A stretch of DNA of 64,000 nt from Enhydrobacter aerosaccus (GTDB lineage Bacteria; Pseudomonadota; Alphaproteobacteria; Reyranellales; Reyranellaceae): positions 310,001 through 374,000 of the forward strand of contig NZ_FUWJ01000003.1 in NCBI RefSeq assembly GCF_900167455.1, in the 5' to 3' direction. The notes beneath the pieces are model-generated. The model saw only the letters and a program-made list of their open reading frames with translations. It searched no databases and had not been told where the DNA came from. Made by a program: the position numbers and the translations under genes. Of the stretch, positions 27,741 through 36,613 are shown piece after piece; position 1 is the first letter of the stretch, and the number at the start of each line of letters is the position of its first letter.

Positions 27741-28355
27741 ATGAGCAAAGCCACGCTGCGCCGCCGCCCGCTCGTCAAGAAGCTCCTCGAGGGAGCCGAC
27801 GACAATCTGCTCGTGATTGCCGGCCTCGGCTCGTCCAACTGGGACATCACCGAAGCTGGCGATCGGCCGCTCAACATGCCGCTATGGGGCGCGATGGGCG
27901 CCACCGTTTGCATGGGCCTTGGCCTCGCCCTCGCGCAGCCAACCAAGCGGGTCCTGGTGATTACCGGCGACGGCGACATGCTGATGGGCATGGGTTCGCT
28001 CGCCACGGTCGCCAGTCAGCAGCCGGACAATCTCGCCATCGTCGTGCTCGATAACGAGAAGTTCGGCGAGACCGGCAACCAGGCCACGCACACGTCGCCG
28101 CGCAACAACGGCCCGACTGAATCAGGCGCCGGCACCGATCTCAGCCTGATCGCCAAGGGCTGCGGCATCACCGACAGTTTGATTGTGCGTGACGAGGGCG
28201 AGGTGCTGCAGCTCGTCAAGGACGCGCGCAGCAAGAAGGGTCCCGTCTTCCGCCTCGTCAAGGTGATGGTGGAGAAGCTCGAGTTCGTGATGCCGCCGCA
28301 GGATGGCGCCCATCTCAAGGATCGCTTCAGGCAAGCGCTGTTTGGGAGACCGTAA
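27741..28355 (+). CDS. Thiamine-diphosphate-dependent decarboxylase, beta (PP-domain) subunit, ComE-like
   Basis: This 204-residue protein is the ThDP pyrophosphate-binding half. The metal and diphosphate motif runs from GDGDM at 76-80 to N105 (GDG-N26-N type). The segment NMPLWGAMGATVCMGLGLA is like the beta subunit of sulfopyruvate decarboxylase. Together with the alpha subunit it should form an active site that decarboxylates a small 2-oxo acid. Its stop overlaps the C45 gene start by one base. No other CoM-biosynthesis gene is seen nearby, so sulfopyruvate is only one possibility; phosphonopyruvate or an oxidised amino-acid keto acid are others. Confidence 0.84.
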   Translation: MSKATLRRRPLVKKLLEGADDNLLVIAGLGSSNWDITEAGDRPLNMPLWGAMGATVCMGLGLALAQPTKRVLVITGDGDMLMGMGSLATVASQQPDNLAIVVLDNEKFGETGNQATHTSPRNNGPTESGAGTDLSLIAKGCGITDSLIVRDEGEVLQLVKDARSKKGPVFRLVKVMVEKLEFVMPPQDGAHLKDRFRQALFGRP

Positions 28356-29491
28356 TGAGTTATGCGCCATTTCCTCTGATCGATCTCACCGGCAGCCCGC
28401 GCGAGCGCGGCCGCCAGCATGGCCAGGCGGTCCCGGACCGCATCAAGCGCGGCATCGCCATGTATGCCGAGACCCTTCTCGCCAGCGGTGTCGCCTGGAA
28501 GGATCTCGAACGCCGGGCCGAGGCGCTGGTCCCGACGATCGACAAGTTCGATCCCGGCTATGTCGAGGAAATGCGTGGCATAGCCGAAGGCTCCGGCCAG
28601 CCCTTCGCCGGTATCGTGCTGATGAACGCGCGCACGGAACTGGTGGTGGCGGCGCGCAGGCAGCATATCGAAAAGCATTTTCCAGACGGCTGCACCGCGG
28701 CCCTGGCATTGCCGTCGGCGAGTGCCGACGGTGTCCTGCTGCACGGTCAAAACTGGGACTGGCGCGCCGACTGCGCCGAGACCGGTGTCGTGCTGCGCAT
28801 CCGCCGCGATGACGGGCCCGATATCTTGACCTTCACCGAGGCCGGCGGCCTGGCGCGGTCCGGCCTCAACTCGGCCGGTATCGGCCTCACTGCGAATGCC
28901 CTCGAATGCGACCGCGATTATCAGCGGGGCCTGGGCGTGCCGCTGCCGTTCATCCGCCGCAAGGTGTTGGAAAGCGCCTATTTGGCTGACGCCGTCCGCA
29001 CGATCTTCGCTACGCCCAAGCTCGGATCCAACCACATGGCAGTCAGCCATTGCGGTGGCGAGGCGTTCGGCTTCGAGTGCGCACCGGACGAGACATTCTG
29101 GCTGGCGCCGGACGACGGGATCTACGTCCATGCCAATCACTGGATTTCCGAGCCCGCACGGGCAAAGGTGAAGGATACCGGCCTCGCCGAGACGCCGTGT
29201 TCCATCTATCGCGACCGTCGCGTTCGCGACCATCTGTCGCCGAAGCGCGGCAAGCTCACGCTCGAGGACTTCCGCGAGGCCTTCTTCGATGACTATGCGT
29301 CTCCCTGGTCGGTGTGCCGCCCGCCGCGGCCGAACAACCGTGGCGCCATCGTTGCCACCTCCGCCATGATCCTCATGCGTCCCGCCGAGGGACATCTCGA
29401 AGCCTGCCCCATGCCGGCGCTCAATCGCACCTTCACGACTTATGGCCTGACGCCCGATATCACCGCGCAACGCGCGGCAGCCGCGGAGTGA
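28355..29491 (+). CDS. C45-family autoproteolytic acyltransferase/amidohydrolase
   Basis: This 378-residue Ntn-hydrolase resembles isopenicillin-N acyltransferase. The predicted autocleavage site precedes C113 in [11 protein letters not shown], which would become the N-terminal nucleophile. The segments HGQNWDW and [14 protein letters not shown] are typical of the family. The N-terminal stretch [15 protein letters not shown] is the usual opening. Members cleave or form amide bonds on small acyl-amino compounds. It is coupled to the ThDP subunits upstream and to the cysteine-synthase-like gene 4 nt downstream, so an N-acyl or amide intermediate of the same pathway is its likely substrate. The compound is unknown. 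Confidence 0.85.
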   Translation: MSYAPFPLIDLTGSPRERGRQHGQAVPDRIKRGIAMYAETLLASGVAWKDLERRAEALVPTIDKFDPGYVEEMRGIAEGSGQPFAGIVLMNARTELVVAARRQHIEKHFPDGCTAALALPSASADGVLLHGQNWDWRADCAETGVVLRIRRDDGPDILTFTEAGGLARSGLNSAGIGLTANALECDRDYQRGLGVPLPFIRRKVLESAYLADAVRTIFATPKLGSNHMAVSHCGGEAFGFECAPDETFWLAPDDGIYVHANHWISEPARAKVKDTGLAETPCSIYRDRRVRDHLSPKRGKLTLEDFREAFFDDYASPWSVCRPPRPNNRGAIVATSAMILMRPAEGHLEACPMPALNRTFTTYGLTPDITAQRAAAAE

Positions 29492-29495
29492 CGCA

Positions 29496-30467
29496 ATGAC
29501 CGATACGACATCGACTTCCCCTTTCCGTGGTCGCATCTATGGCGACATCACCGAGACGATGGGGGCGACGCCGCTCGTCCGCCTCAATCGCCTGCCGAAG
29601 GAAGCGGGCGCTCGGGCCGAGATCCTGGCCAAGCTCGAATTCTTCAATCCGATGTCGTCGGTGAAGGATCGCATCGGTGTGGCGATGATCGACGCCGCCG
29701 AGAAGGCCGGGAAGCTAAAGCCCGGCGTCAGCACCATCGTCGAGCCGACCTCCGGCAATACCGGCATCGGCCTCGCCTTCGTGGCCGCGGCGCGCGGCTA
29801 CAAGATCATCCTGACCATGCCCGAATCGATGTCGATCGAGCGGCGCAAGATGTTGCGCTTCCTGGGGGCGCGCCTCGAACTGACGCCGCGCGAGAAGGGC
29901 ATGAAGGGCGCCATCGCCCGGGCCGAGGAGCTTCTGAAGGAAGTGCCCGACAGCTTCATGCCGCAGCAGTTCCAGAACCCGGCCAATCCAGAGGTGCATG
30001 TCCGCACCACGGCCGAGGAGATCCTGCGCGACACCGGCGGCAAGATCGACATCTTCGTCGCCGGCGTCGGCACCGGCGGTACGGTCACCGGCGTCGGCAA
30101 GGTGCTGAAGGCCAAGGTTCCCTCGGCCAAGGTGATCGCAGTCGAACCTGAGGCCAGCCCGGTCCTGTCCGGCGGCCAGCACACGCCGCATCCCATCCAG
30201 GGAATCGGCGCCGGTTTCGTGCCGGACATTCTCGATCGCAAGGTGATCGACGAAGTCGTGAAAGTGTCCAACGACGCCGCCTTCAAGACCGCCCGCGGAA
30301 TGGCCGCTCAGGAAGGAATTCCGATCGGCATTTCCGGTGGCGCGGCGGTAGCGGCCGCGCTGCAGGTCGGCGCGCGGCCGGAGAATGCCGGCAAGCGTAT
30401 CGTCGTCATCGTGCCGGACTTCGCCGAGCGCTATCTGTCGACGCCGTTGTTCGAAGGGCTGGACTGA
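29496..30467 (+). CDS. cysK: Cysteine synthase (O-acetylserine sulfhydrylase)-family PLP enzyme
   Basis: This 323-residue PLP enzyme has the Schiff-base Lys K57 in [11 protein letters not shown], the Asn-loop [11 protein letters not shown] and the phosphate-binding [13 protein letters not shown]. The length and motifs fit CysK, which makes cysteine from O-acetylserine and sulfide. It is the last gene of a four-gene packed operon with the split ThDP decarboxylase and the C45 hydrolase. It may be a housekeeping enzyme, or a relative with another nucleophile or amino-acid substrate. No cysE lies nearby. It is convergent with the enoyl-CoA hydratase, 27 bp apart. Confidence 0.9.
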   Translation: MTDTTSTSPFRGRIYGDITETMGATPLVRLNRLPKEAGARAEILAKLEFFNPMSSVKDRIGVAMIDAAEKAGKLKPGVSTIVEPTSGNTGIGLAFVAAARGYKIILTMPESMSIERRKMLRFLGARLELTPREKGMKGAIARAEELLKEVPDSFMPQQFQNPANPEVHVRTTAEEILRDTGGKIDIFVAGVGTGGTVTGVGKVLKAKVPSAKVIAVEPEASPVLSGGQHTPHPIQGIGAGFVPDILDRKVIDEVVKVSNDAAFKTARGMAAQEGIPIGISGGAAVAAALQVGARPENAGKRIVVIVPDFAERYLSTPLFEGLD

Positions 30468-30494
30468 CGAAAGCGCGATTACGCGGAAGACCCG

Positions 30495-31283
30495 TCAGCC
30501 TGGATACCAGGCAGGCTTGCGCTTCTCCTTGAAGCTCGCCAGCCCTTCGGTGGCTTCGGCGAGTTGGCGCGTGCGGGCATGCTCCTGGATCAGGTCCCGC
30601 ATCTCGCCGTCGTCGACGAAGGCATCGGCCGAAGCCAGGGTGCGGAGCTTGGTTGCCGTGGTGGCGGCTGGCGCATTCATCAGGATCGCATCGACGATCT
30701 TGTCGCCGGTGCCCCGCAGGGCGTCGGCTGGACAGACCTCGTGCACGAAGCCGATCCGCCGCGCATCCGCAGCGCCGAAACGCTCGCCCGTCAGGGCGTA
30801 GCGGCGCACCTGCCGGACGCCCATGGCGCGGCAGAGCTGAGGCAGGATGATGCCCGCCATCAACCCCCAGCGGGTCTCGCTGATGGAGAAGATCGCGTCT
30901 TCGCTGGCGACGACGATGTCGCAGGCGGCCGCAATGCCGGTGCCACCGCCGAAGCATCCACCCTGGATCAGCGCCACGGTCGGCACCGGACAGGTATCGA
31001 GCCGGCGGATCGCCTCCGCCGTGAGGCGGCTCACCTCGTCGTTCTCGCGCGGCGTCTGCTTGGCGACGGTATTGATCCAGGCGAGATCGGCACCCGCCTG
31101 GAAATGCTTGCCATTGCCGGTGACGACGACGACGCGCAGCGTCGGCTCCTGCGCCAGGGCATCCATCGCGGCATGCAGGCCGGCGATCATGTCGCCGTTA
31201 TAGGCATTGTTCACTGCAGGACGGTTGAGCGTGACGGTGGCCACGCCGCGACCATCGACCTTCCAGAGCACCGTATCGTTCAC
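30495..31283 (-). CDS. Enoyl-CoA hydratase/isomerase-family protein, methylglutaconyl-CoA-hydratase-like
   Basis: This 262-residue crotonase-fold protein has the first oxyanion segment HFQAGADLAWI and the second GGCFGGGTGIAAACD. The AGADL.W motif and the later TGERFGAADARRIGFVHEV are like the LiuC and AtuE branch, which hydrates methylglutaconyl or geranoyl-type CoA esters in leucine or terpene breakdown. The start is GTG 31283 with GGGAG 6 nt upstream, one base after the stop of the SnoaL-like gene. No biotin carboxylase is present here, so the pathway assignment is tentative. Confidence 0.85.
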   Translation of the reverse strand: MNDTVLWKVDGRGVATVTLNRPAVNNAYNGDMIAGLHAAMDALAQEPTLRVVVVTGNGKHFQAGADLAWINTVAKQTPRENDEVSRLTAEAIRRLDTCPVPTVALIQGGCFGGGTGIAAACDIVVASEDAIFSISETRWGLMAGIILPQLCRAMGVRQVRRYALTGERFGAADARRIGFVHEVCPADALRGTGDKIVDAILMNAPAATTATKLRTLASADAFVDDGEMRDLIQEHARTRQLAEATEGLASFKEKRKPAWYPG

Positions 31284-31284
31284 G

Positions 31285-31653
31285 TCAGTCTCCCTTGAGA
31301 TAGCTGTCCTTGAGCGCGATCTTCCCGTCGCGCAGTTCGTAGAGGTCGATGCCGTAGCGATCGAAGGCCTGGCCCTGGGCGTCGATGCCGGTGACGCGGA
31401 ACGTCCCGAACAGCTTGTCTCCGGCGCGATGAATGCGCGCCTCGGAATAGCGGGCCTCGCGATGGGCCTGGCTCTTGTCGGCGAAATGGCGCCGCAGGTC
31501 ATCCTTGCCTTTCAGAACCCGGCCCGACGGCTGAGTGCCGGAGGCCAGGCGCCATTCGAAATCGTCGGTCACGCAGGCAGCGATCTCCTCGACATCCGCC
31601 TTGTTGAAGGCCTTGCCGAAGCGGCGGAACAGATCATCGATGGCATCTGCCAT
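31285..31653 (-). CDS. SnoaL-like / NTF2-fold protein
   Basis: This 122-residue protein has the pattern of SnoaL-like domains: DDLFRRFGKAFNKADVEEIAACV at the start and a central beta-sheet with FRVTGIDAQGQAFDRYGIDLYEL. Members are small hydratases, isomerases or ligand-binding proteins. It is upstream of and coupled to the enoyl-CoA hydratase (1-nt gap), so a role in the same small-molecule route is plausible. There is no direct evidence for a reaction. Confidence 0.75.
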   Translation of the reverse strand: MADAIDDLFRRFGKAFNKADVEEIAACVTDDFEWRLASGTQPSGRVLKGKDDLRRHFADKSQAHREARYSEARIHRAGDKLFGTFRVTGIDAQGQAFDRYGIDLYELRDGKIALKDSYLKGD

Positions 31654-31964
31654 GGGTATCTCCTCGTTGTTGGCCGGGATGTCACACGGGGATCGTCGGG
31701 CTCGGCAAGCGCAAGAGCCGGCGGCAACACCATCGATCGAGAAGCAGCGTCACGGCACGAGTTTCCCCAATTCCTCGCGCCACCGTAGCGCTCCATGACC
31801 AGGTGATCACCCCTTGCGTTTCGCAGGGTGCTCAGGCCGTCGCCATCAGGTTCGATCGCCGCGAGTGAGACGCGCTTGTGCTGCCGGAGCATCGGCTCGA
31901 TTGACTTTCCTCCTTCCGCCCCGCCTGATGCGAGCAACAAATCGATAAAGCATCGGGAGGAAGC
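31654..31964. other. 311-bp intergenic region between the divergent SnoaL-like and LLM genes
   Basis: No credible gene is seen on either strand. The right end (about 31935-31964) is AT-rich and carries GGGAGG as the ribosome site for the LLM gene. The rest is GC-rich with no obvious repeat. It should hold divergent promoters, which I cannot place. Confidence 0.55.
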
Positions 31965-32960
31965 ATGAAGCTCGGCGTGCTTCAGTTCTTCAGCTGGCCC
32001 GGTCGGCATGGGCCACTCGAGGACGTCTATGCCCGCGCGCTCGAGCGCATCGAGATCATGGACCGCGGCGGCTTCGATGCGGTGTGGCTGGCCGAGCATC
32101 ACTTCACGACTTTCAGCGTCTGTCCGTCGGTGCATATGCTGGGCGTGCTGGCGGCGGCGCGGACGACGCGCCTGCGGATCGGGACCGCCGTGTCGCTTGC
32201 TGCGCTCTATCATCCCCTGCGGCTCGCCGAGGAGGTGGCACTGCTCGATGTGCTGTCCGGCGGCCGCGTGAACTGGGGTGCGGGCCGAGGTTTCGCTCAT
32301 TCGGAATTCGCGGCGTTCGGCGTGCCGCCGGAAGAAAGCGGAGAGCGCTTTCGCGAGGCCGTCGAGATCGTGCTGGCGGCGTGGCGTGACGACCGGCTGA
32401 CCTACCACGGGCGGCACTTCTCGTTCGACGAAGTCGAGGTGCTGCCCAAGCCGTTGCAACGACCGCATCCGCCGGTGTGGATGGCGGCAACGTCGGAAGA
32501 GGCGATCGCGTGGGCAGCGGGCCGCGGCTTCTCCATCCTGATGGATCCGCACGCCTCGATCGAGGAACTCGGCCGCAAGCGTCGCCTGTATGCCGACAAG
32601 CTCACCGAAGCCGGCTTCTCCGAGAAGGATCGCGACATCCCGATGGCGCGCCTGCTGGCGCTGGCCGCGACAGAGGCGGAAGCGGCGGCGATTGCCCGGC
32701 GTGGCGCGCAGTGGCTGCTCGATGCCTACGCCGGTCCTCAGCATACCCATCGCAAGTCGATGCAGGTCCGGCGAAACTACGACGGCCGGGACCCCGTCGA
32801 TTACTACGTCGACAACGTGATCCTGCACGGCACGCCCGAGGCGGTCGTCGACAAGGTCGCGCGATTGAAGGAAGAGATCGGCCTCACCTACCTGATCTGC
32901 GCGCCCCTCAGCCGCGAGAGTTTCCGCCTGCTGGCGGACCAGGTGGCTCCCCGCCTGTGA
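31965..32960 (+). CDS. LLM-class (luciferase-like) flavin-dependent oxidoreductase
   Basis: This 331-residue protein has the bacterial-luciferase TIM barrel. Typical segments are MKLGVLQFFSW at the start, GFDAVWLAEHHF (about 45-50), RLRIGTAVSLAALYHPLRLAEEVALLD cut across 66-95, and a C-terminal HGTPEAVVDKV. Such enzymes are FMN monooxygenases or F420-type reductases; substrate range is broad and not readable here. ATG 31965 follows GGGAGG. Its stop overlaps the start of the lipid-kinase-like gene (GTGA), so the two are coupled. Confidence 0.9.
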   Translation: MKLGVLQFFSWPGRHGPLEDVYARALERIEIMDRGGFDAVWLAEHHFTTFSVCPSVHMLGVLAAARTTRLRIGTAVSLAALYHPLRLAEEVALLDVLSGGRVNWGAGRGFAHSEFAAFGVPPEESGERFREAVEIVLAAWRDDRLTYHGRHFSFDEVEVLPKPLQRPHPPVWMAATSEEAIAWAAGRGFSILMDPHASIEELGRKRRLYADKLTEAGFSEKDRDIPMARLLALAATEAEAAAIARRGAQWLLDAYAGPQHTHRKSMQVRRNYDGRDPVDYYVDNVILHGTPEAVVDKVARLKEEIGLTYLICAPLSRESFRLLADQVAPRL

Positions 32961-33898
32961 CGGACCCGCGTTCCACAGTCATCGTCAATCCCGCCGCCAA
33001 CAAGGGCGGCGCCGGCCGTCGTTGGCCGGCGATCTGCGCCAGGCTGGCCGCGCGCCTTGGCGACTTCGAACCGTGCTTCACCACGGCCCCGGGCCACGCC
33101 ACTGATCTGGCGCGCCAGGCCCTTTTGTCGGGCAGCCGAAGGTTCGTCGCGGTGGGTGGCGATGGCACCGTCAACGAAGTGCTGAACGGCCTGCTCGACA
33201 GGTCTGGCCGGCTGATCGAACCGGACGCGGTGATCTGCCCGATCCCTGCCGGTACGGCCAACGAACTCAATCGAGCGCTTGGCCATCTCCCAGACGCCGA
33301 CCGCGCCTATGACGCCGCGGCGGGGACAGGCAGCAAAGCCATCGATCTGCTGCGCATCCGCTGTTCCGGTCTCGACGGTCGGCCTATCGAGCGCTTCGGC
33401 TATCTGATGGTGTCCCTGGGCGCCGCCGCGGCGATCAGTCATCGCACGTCGCAATCGCGTTGGATCAAGAAGTTGGGACCCGCTGCGTACCTTCTGATGA
33501 CGCCGGTTGTGACATTGGGATACCGCAACCATTCCGTGCTTGTCGCCATCGATGGCGTGCCGCAAGGGCCGAGACGACTCTTCACCGCGATCGTGGCGAA
33601 TACGGAGAATGGCGGTGGCGGCATGAAACTCATGCCAGGCGCACTCTTCGATGATGGTGTGCTCGACCTCGTCGAGATGGGCGACATCTCCCGCGCCGGC
33701 ATGCTTACGGCGATCATGCCTAAGCTCCATCGCGGCACACATATTCATCACTCCAAGGTGAGAGTGACGCGCGGACGATCATTCCGCTTCGAGGCCGATG
33801 TGGATATTCTCGTCGATGTCGACGGTGAGACGGTTGGTCGTCTGCCTCTCGAAGTCACCGTGTTGCCGCTCGCTTTCTCTGTCGGGGCGGCCACTTAG
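32957..33898 (+). CDS. Diacylglycerol/sphingosine-kinase-like lipid kinase
   Basis: This 313-residue protein has the DAGK catalytic fold. It opens TVIVNPAANKGGAGRRW, has the nucleotide motif VGGDGTVNEVLNGL (about 71-84), then PIPAGTANELNRALG and the C-terminal beta-sandwich. The family phosphorylates lipids such as diacylglycerol or undecaprenol; some are polyprenol or glycolipid kinases. The start is GTG 32957, overlapping the LLM stop by four bases. The reading frame continues upstream over LLM but is a shadow there. A GC-rich hairpin follows the stop. Confidence 0.88.
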   Translation: MTDPRSTVIVNPAANKGGAGRRWPAICARLAARLGDFEPCFTTAPGHATDLARQALLSGSRRFVAVGGDGTVNEVLNGLLDRSGRLIEPDAVICPIPAGTANELNRALGHLPDADRAYDAAAGTGSKAIDLLRIRCSGLDGRPIERFGYLMVSLGAAAAISHRTSQSRWIKKLGPAAYLLMTPVVTLGYRNHSVLVAIDGVPQGPRRLFTAIVANTENGGGGMKLMPGALFDDGVLDLVEMGDISRAGMLTAIMPKLHRGTHIHHSKVRVTRGRSFRFEADVDILVDVDGETVGRLPLEVTVLPLAFSVGAAT

Positions 33899-33908
33899 CG
33901 CAAACTTT

Positions 33909-33927
33909 GCCGGCCGTGAGTGCCGGC
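33909..33927 (+). terminator. Hairpin after the lipid-kinase-like gene
   Basis: GCCGGC at 33909-33914 and at 33922-33927 pair with a 7-nt loop, 11 bases after the stop codon. No strong U-tract follows. It is a plausible transcript 3' end. Confidence 0.4.
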
Positions 33928-34060
33928 GCCATTCGATCCCATCAAAAGCAGAAGGAACACGGCGTGCTTCTTGCGTGTTTCTATTTGGGGCGAATGCAGT
34001 CTTGAAGAGGAGGGCAGGCGCCCCACTTGTGAGTTGAGTCTTACTCTAGAGGAGGTCGAT

Positions 34061-34450
34061 ATGTGTGATTACTCACTCGAAGCGTATCAGTCACGACCTG
34101 CCGAAGCTGGTGAGAAACTCACCCTTGAGCGCTTTGCCAGTGGCTCAATGGGATTTACCTCGGGACAGACCTGCGACTTGGCCGTGTGCGTGGCGGCCGA
34201 TAGCAAGTTGCGCCTGGAAGGTATCGGCGAGACGGTGCAGAAGGCCTATGGCGTCGGCCCCGTCGAGGATGTCGTGATGACGCGTCTGGAAACCGGCCCG
34301 CACAAGGATGCGGTAAGGTTTTCCAATGGAATCGAAGTGTCGCTGCAACGTCTCGATCGCGGTCTGACAGCGGTGATGCTCCCCTCCACGCGGAATCTTA
34401 TCGACGTCACCGAGATCGCTGCTCCGGTTGCGGAGCCTGAGTACGCCTAA
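34061..34450 (+). CDS. Conserved-type hypothetical protein (MCDYSLE... family)
   Basis: This 129-residue cytosolic protein has no signal peptide or membrane helix. It starts MCDYSLEAYQSRPA and has cysteines at 2, 38 and 43. The ribosome site GAGGAGG is near perfect with a 5-nt spacer, so it may be well expressed. I recall similar short proteins as uncharacterised in alphaproteobacteria but cannot verify this. It sits alone between the lipid kinase and purH, with a 162-bp leader that is less GC-rich than its surroundings. No function is proposed. Confidence 0.7.
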   Translation: MCDYSLEAYQSRPAEAGEKLTLERFASGSMGFTSGQTCDLAVCVAADSKLRLEGIGETVQKAYGVGPVEDVVMTRLETGPHKDAVRFSNGIEVSLQRLDRGLTAVMLPSTRNLIDVTEIAAPVAEPEYA

Positions 34451-34511
34451 CAACAAAGTCGCGTGTTAGGCGGTTGGCGCTGGGCCTTCCAGGCCAAGCG
34501 CAATCTGGGGC

Positions 34512-34533
34512 CCGCCCGGCATATTCCGGGCGG
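34512..34533. terminator. Bidirectional hairpin between the hypothetical gene and purH
   Basis: CCGCCCGG (34512-34519) pairs with CCGGGCGG (34526-34533) around a 6-nt CATATT loop, a perfect 8-bp GC-rich stem. It sits in the 108-bp gap between two convergent genes, so it could end transcripts from both sides. Confidence 0.6.
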
Positions 34534-34558
34534 ATGAGGGGAATGTGTGTGGATCGGC

Positions 34559-36169
34559 TCAGTGCCGGAAGTGACGCATTCCCGTGAACACCATCGCCAA
34601 TCCCGCCTCGTCGGCGGCATCGATCACCGCCTGATCGCGCATCGAGCCGCCGGGCTGGATGATGGCCGTCGCGCCCGCCTCTGCCGCCGCCAGCAGGCCG
34701 TCCGGGAAGGGGAAGTACGCGTCGGAAGCAACCACACTGCCGATAGCGGGGCTTTGCGCCAGCTTGGCCATCTCCCCGGACTCCGCGGCGCGAATGGCCG
34801 CGATGCGCGAGGAGTCGCGGCGGTTCATCTGGCCCGCACCGACACCGACGGTCGCGCCGTCCTTGGCATAGACGATGGCGTTCGACTTCACATGCTTGCA
34901 GACCGTGAAGGCGAACAGCATGTCGTTGATCTCCTGTTCGGTCGGCACGCGCTTCGTGACGACCTTGAGGTCAGCCCTCGCGACCCGTCCGTTGTCGCGG
35001 CTCTGGAAGAGGTAGCCGCCGGCAACGCTTTTCAGCGTCATGCCGGCGCTCGTCGGGTCCGGCAGCGTGCCGGCAAGCAGCACGCGAACATCCTTGCGAC
35101 GTGCCAGGATCTCCAGTGCCTCGGGCGTGGCATCGGGGGCGATGATCACTTCCAGGAATCGCTTGGCGAGGTCGGTTGCCGTCACCGCCTCGAGTGTCCG
35201 GTTGACGGCGACGATGCCGCCATAGATCGAGACCGGATCGCAGGCATAGGCCTTGAGATAGGCGCTTTGCTGGTCCTTGCCGATCGCCACGCCGCAGGGA
35301 TTGGCGTGCTTCACCACGACCACCGCCGGCTCCTTGAATTCGGCCACGCATTCGTAGGCCGCCTCGGTGTCGCCGATGTTGTTGTAGGAAAGCTCCTTGC
35401 CCTGGACCATGCGCGCCGTGGCGACGCCCGGCCGGTTGCTGCCGTCGGAATAGAAAGCGGCCTTCTGGTGCGGGTTCTCGCCGTAGCGCAGGACTTGTAC
35501 GCGCTTGGCGGCAAGCGTGAGCTGCTCGGGGAACAGCTCGTCCTGCTGCTTGGCAAACCAGTTGGCGATCGCCGAGTCGTAGGCGGCGGTCCGCGCATAG
35601 GCCTTGGCGGCGAGCTTGCGGCGCAGCGCCAGGGTCGTCGCCCCCTTGTTGGCGGCGAGCTCGGCCAGGACCGAGTCGTAGTCGGCGGGGTCGACAACGA
35701 CGGTGACGAAGTCGTGGTTCTTGGCCGAGGCACGGATCAGGGCCGGCCCACCGATATCGATGTTCTCGACGCAGGTCGGGAAGTCGGCGCCGCGGGCGAC
35801 CGTGGCCTCGAAGGGGTAGAGGTTCACCACCACCAGGTCGATCGGGGCGATCCGGTGATCGCTCATCGCCTTCCTGTGTCCCTCGTCGGTGCGCCGGGCC
35901 AGAATGCCGCCGTGGATCGAGGGCTGCAGCGTCTTCACCCGCCCATCCATGATCTCGGGGAAGCCGGTATGGTCGCTCACCTCGATGACCTTGAGCCCGG
36001 CGTCGCGCAAGGCCTTAGCGGACCCGCCCGTCGAGAGCAATTCGACGCCATGGCCCGCCAGCGCCTTGCCCAGCTCGACCAGGCCGGCCTTGTCGGAAAC
36101 GGAGATCAGCGCCCGTTCGATGCGGGCCAGATCGGGGGTGGGGGAAGGGGTGTAGCTATGGGCGGACAT
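34559..36169 (-). CDS. purH: Bifunctional AICAR transformylase/IMP cyclohydrolase
   Basis: This 536-residue enzyme carries out the last two steps of IMP synthesis. The N-terminal IMP cyclohydrolase (about 1-200) has the methylglyoxal-synthase-like fold with [15 protein letters not shown] and [14 protein letters not shown]. The C-terminal transformylase includes [12 protein letters not shown] with the catalytic Lys-His. Length is normal for the family. It is a single gene here, convergent with the hypothetical gene. Confidence 0.97.
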   Translation of the reverse strand: MSAHSYTPSPTPDLARIERALISVSDKAGLVELGKALAGHGVELLSTGGSAKALRDAGLKVIEVSDHTGFPEIMDGRVKTLQPSIHGGILARRTDEGHRKAMSDHRIAPIDLVVVNLYPFEATVARGADFPTCVENIDIGGPALIRASAKNHDFVTVVVDPADYDSVLAELAANKGATTLALRRKLAAKAYARTAAYDSAIANWFAKQQDELFPEQLTLAAKRVQVLRYGENPHQKAAFYSDGSNRPGVATARMVQGKELSYNNIGDTEAAYECVAEFKEPAVVVVKHANPCGVAIGKDQQSAYLKAYACDPVSIYGGIVAVNRTLEAVTATDLAKRFLEVIIAPDATPEALEILARRKDVRVLLAGTLPDPTSAGMTLKSVAGGYLFQSRDNGRVARADLKVVTKRVPTEQEINDMLFAFTVCKHVKSNAIVYAKDGATVGVGAGQMNRRDSSRIAAIRAAESGEMAKLAQSPAIGSVVASDAYFPFPDGLLAAAEAGATAIIQPGGSMRDQAVIDAADEAGLAMVFTGMRHFRH

Positions 36170-36223
36170 GGCCGGTCTTTTAGCTCTACCCCCGCCCCGA
36201 TGTAAGCGGCGCTTTGGCGCGAG

Positions 36224-36535
36224 TCAGGCCGGACCGACAGGCCTTAGGAAAGTGCGCTCTTCCTCCAGGATGAAACGCTGCTCTTCGGCGTTGCGGAAAT
36301 TGGCGGTCGCCTCCGGATCGGCCCGAAGCCGTGCCCGATAGGCTTCATAGGCTGCGAGAGTTTCGAAGCCGATGAGCGCCTGGGCGATATTGTTGGTGCC
36401 CTCATGGGGCATCCAGTAGCCGATCAGGTCGCCGCCGCATCGCGGTATGATGGTTTGCCAGCGGCGGGCGTAAGCCTCGAACGCCTCGCGCTGGAATGGA
36501 TCGATCCGATAGCGGATGAAAACCGTGATTGTCAT
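36224..36535 (-). CDS. NIPSNAP-family small protein
   Basis: This 103-residue protein has a ferredoxin-like dimeric alpha/beta-barrel fold expected from [22 protein letters not shown] cut at 1-20, and the segment [26 protein letters not shown] proteins have no settled biochemical role. ATG 36535 follows AAGGAG by 6 nt, which rules out the start at 36583. It lies between ilvA and purH on the same strand. Confidence 0.8.
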   Translation of the reverse strand: MTITVFIRYRIDPFQREAFEAYARRWQTIIPRCGGDLIGYWMPHEGTNNIAQALIGFETLAAYEAYRARLRADPEATANFRNAEEQRFILEEERTFLRPVGPA

Positions 36536-36613
36536 GGCGGTCTCCTTGAGTTGGGACCGCACGATCTTTGCCCTGGACGTCATGCTTTTGTTTCGGGCGA
36601 CGCCGAATGCACG

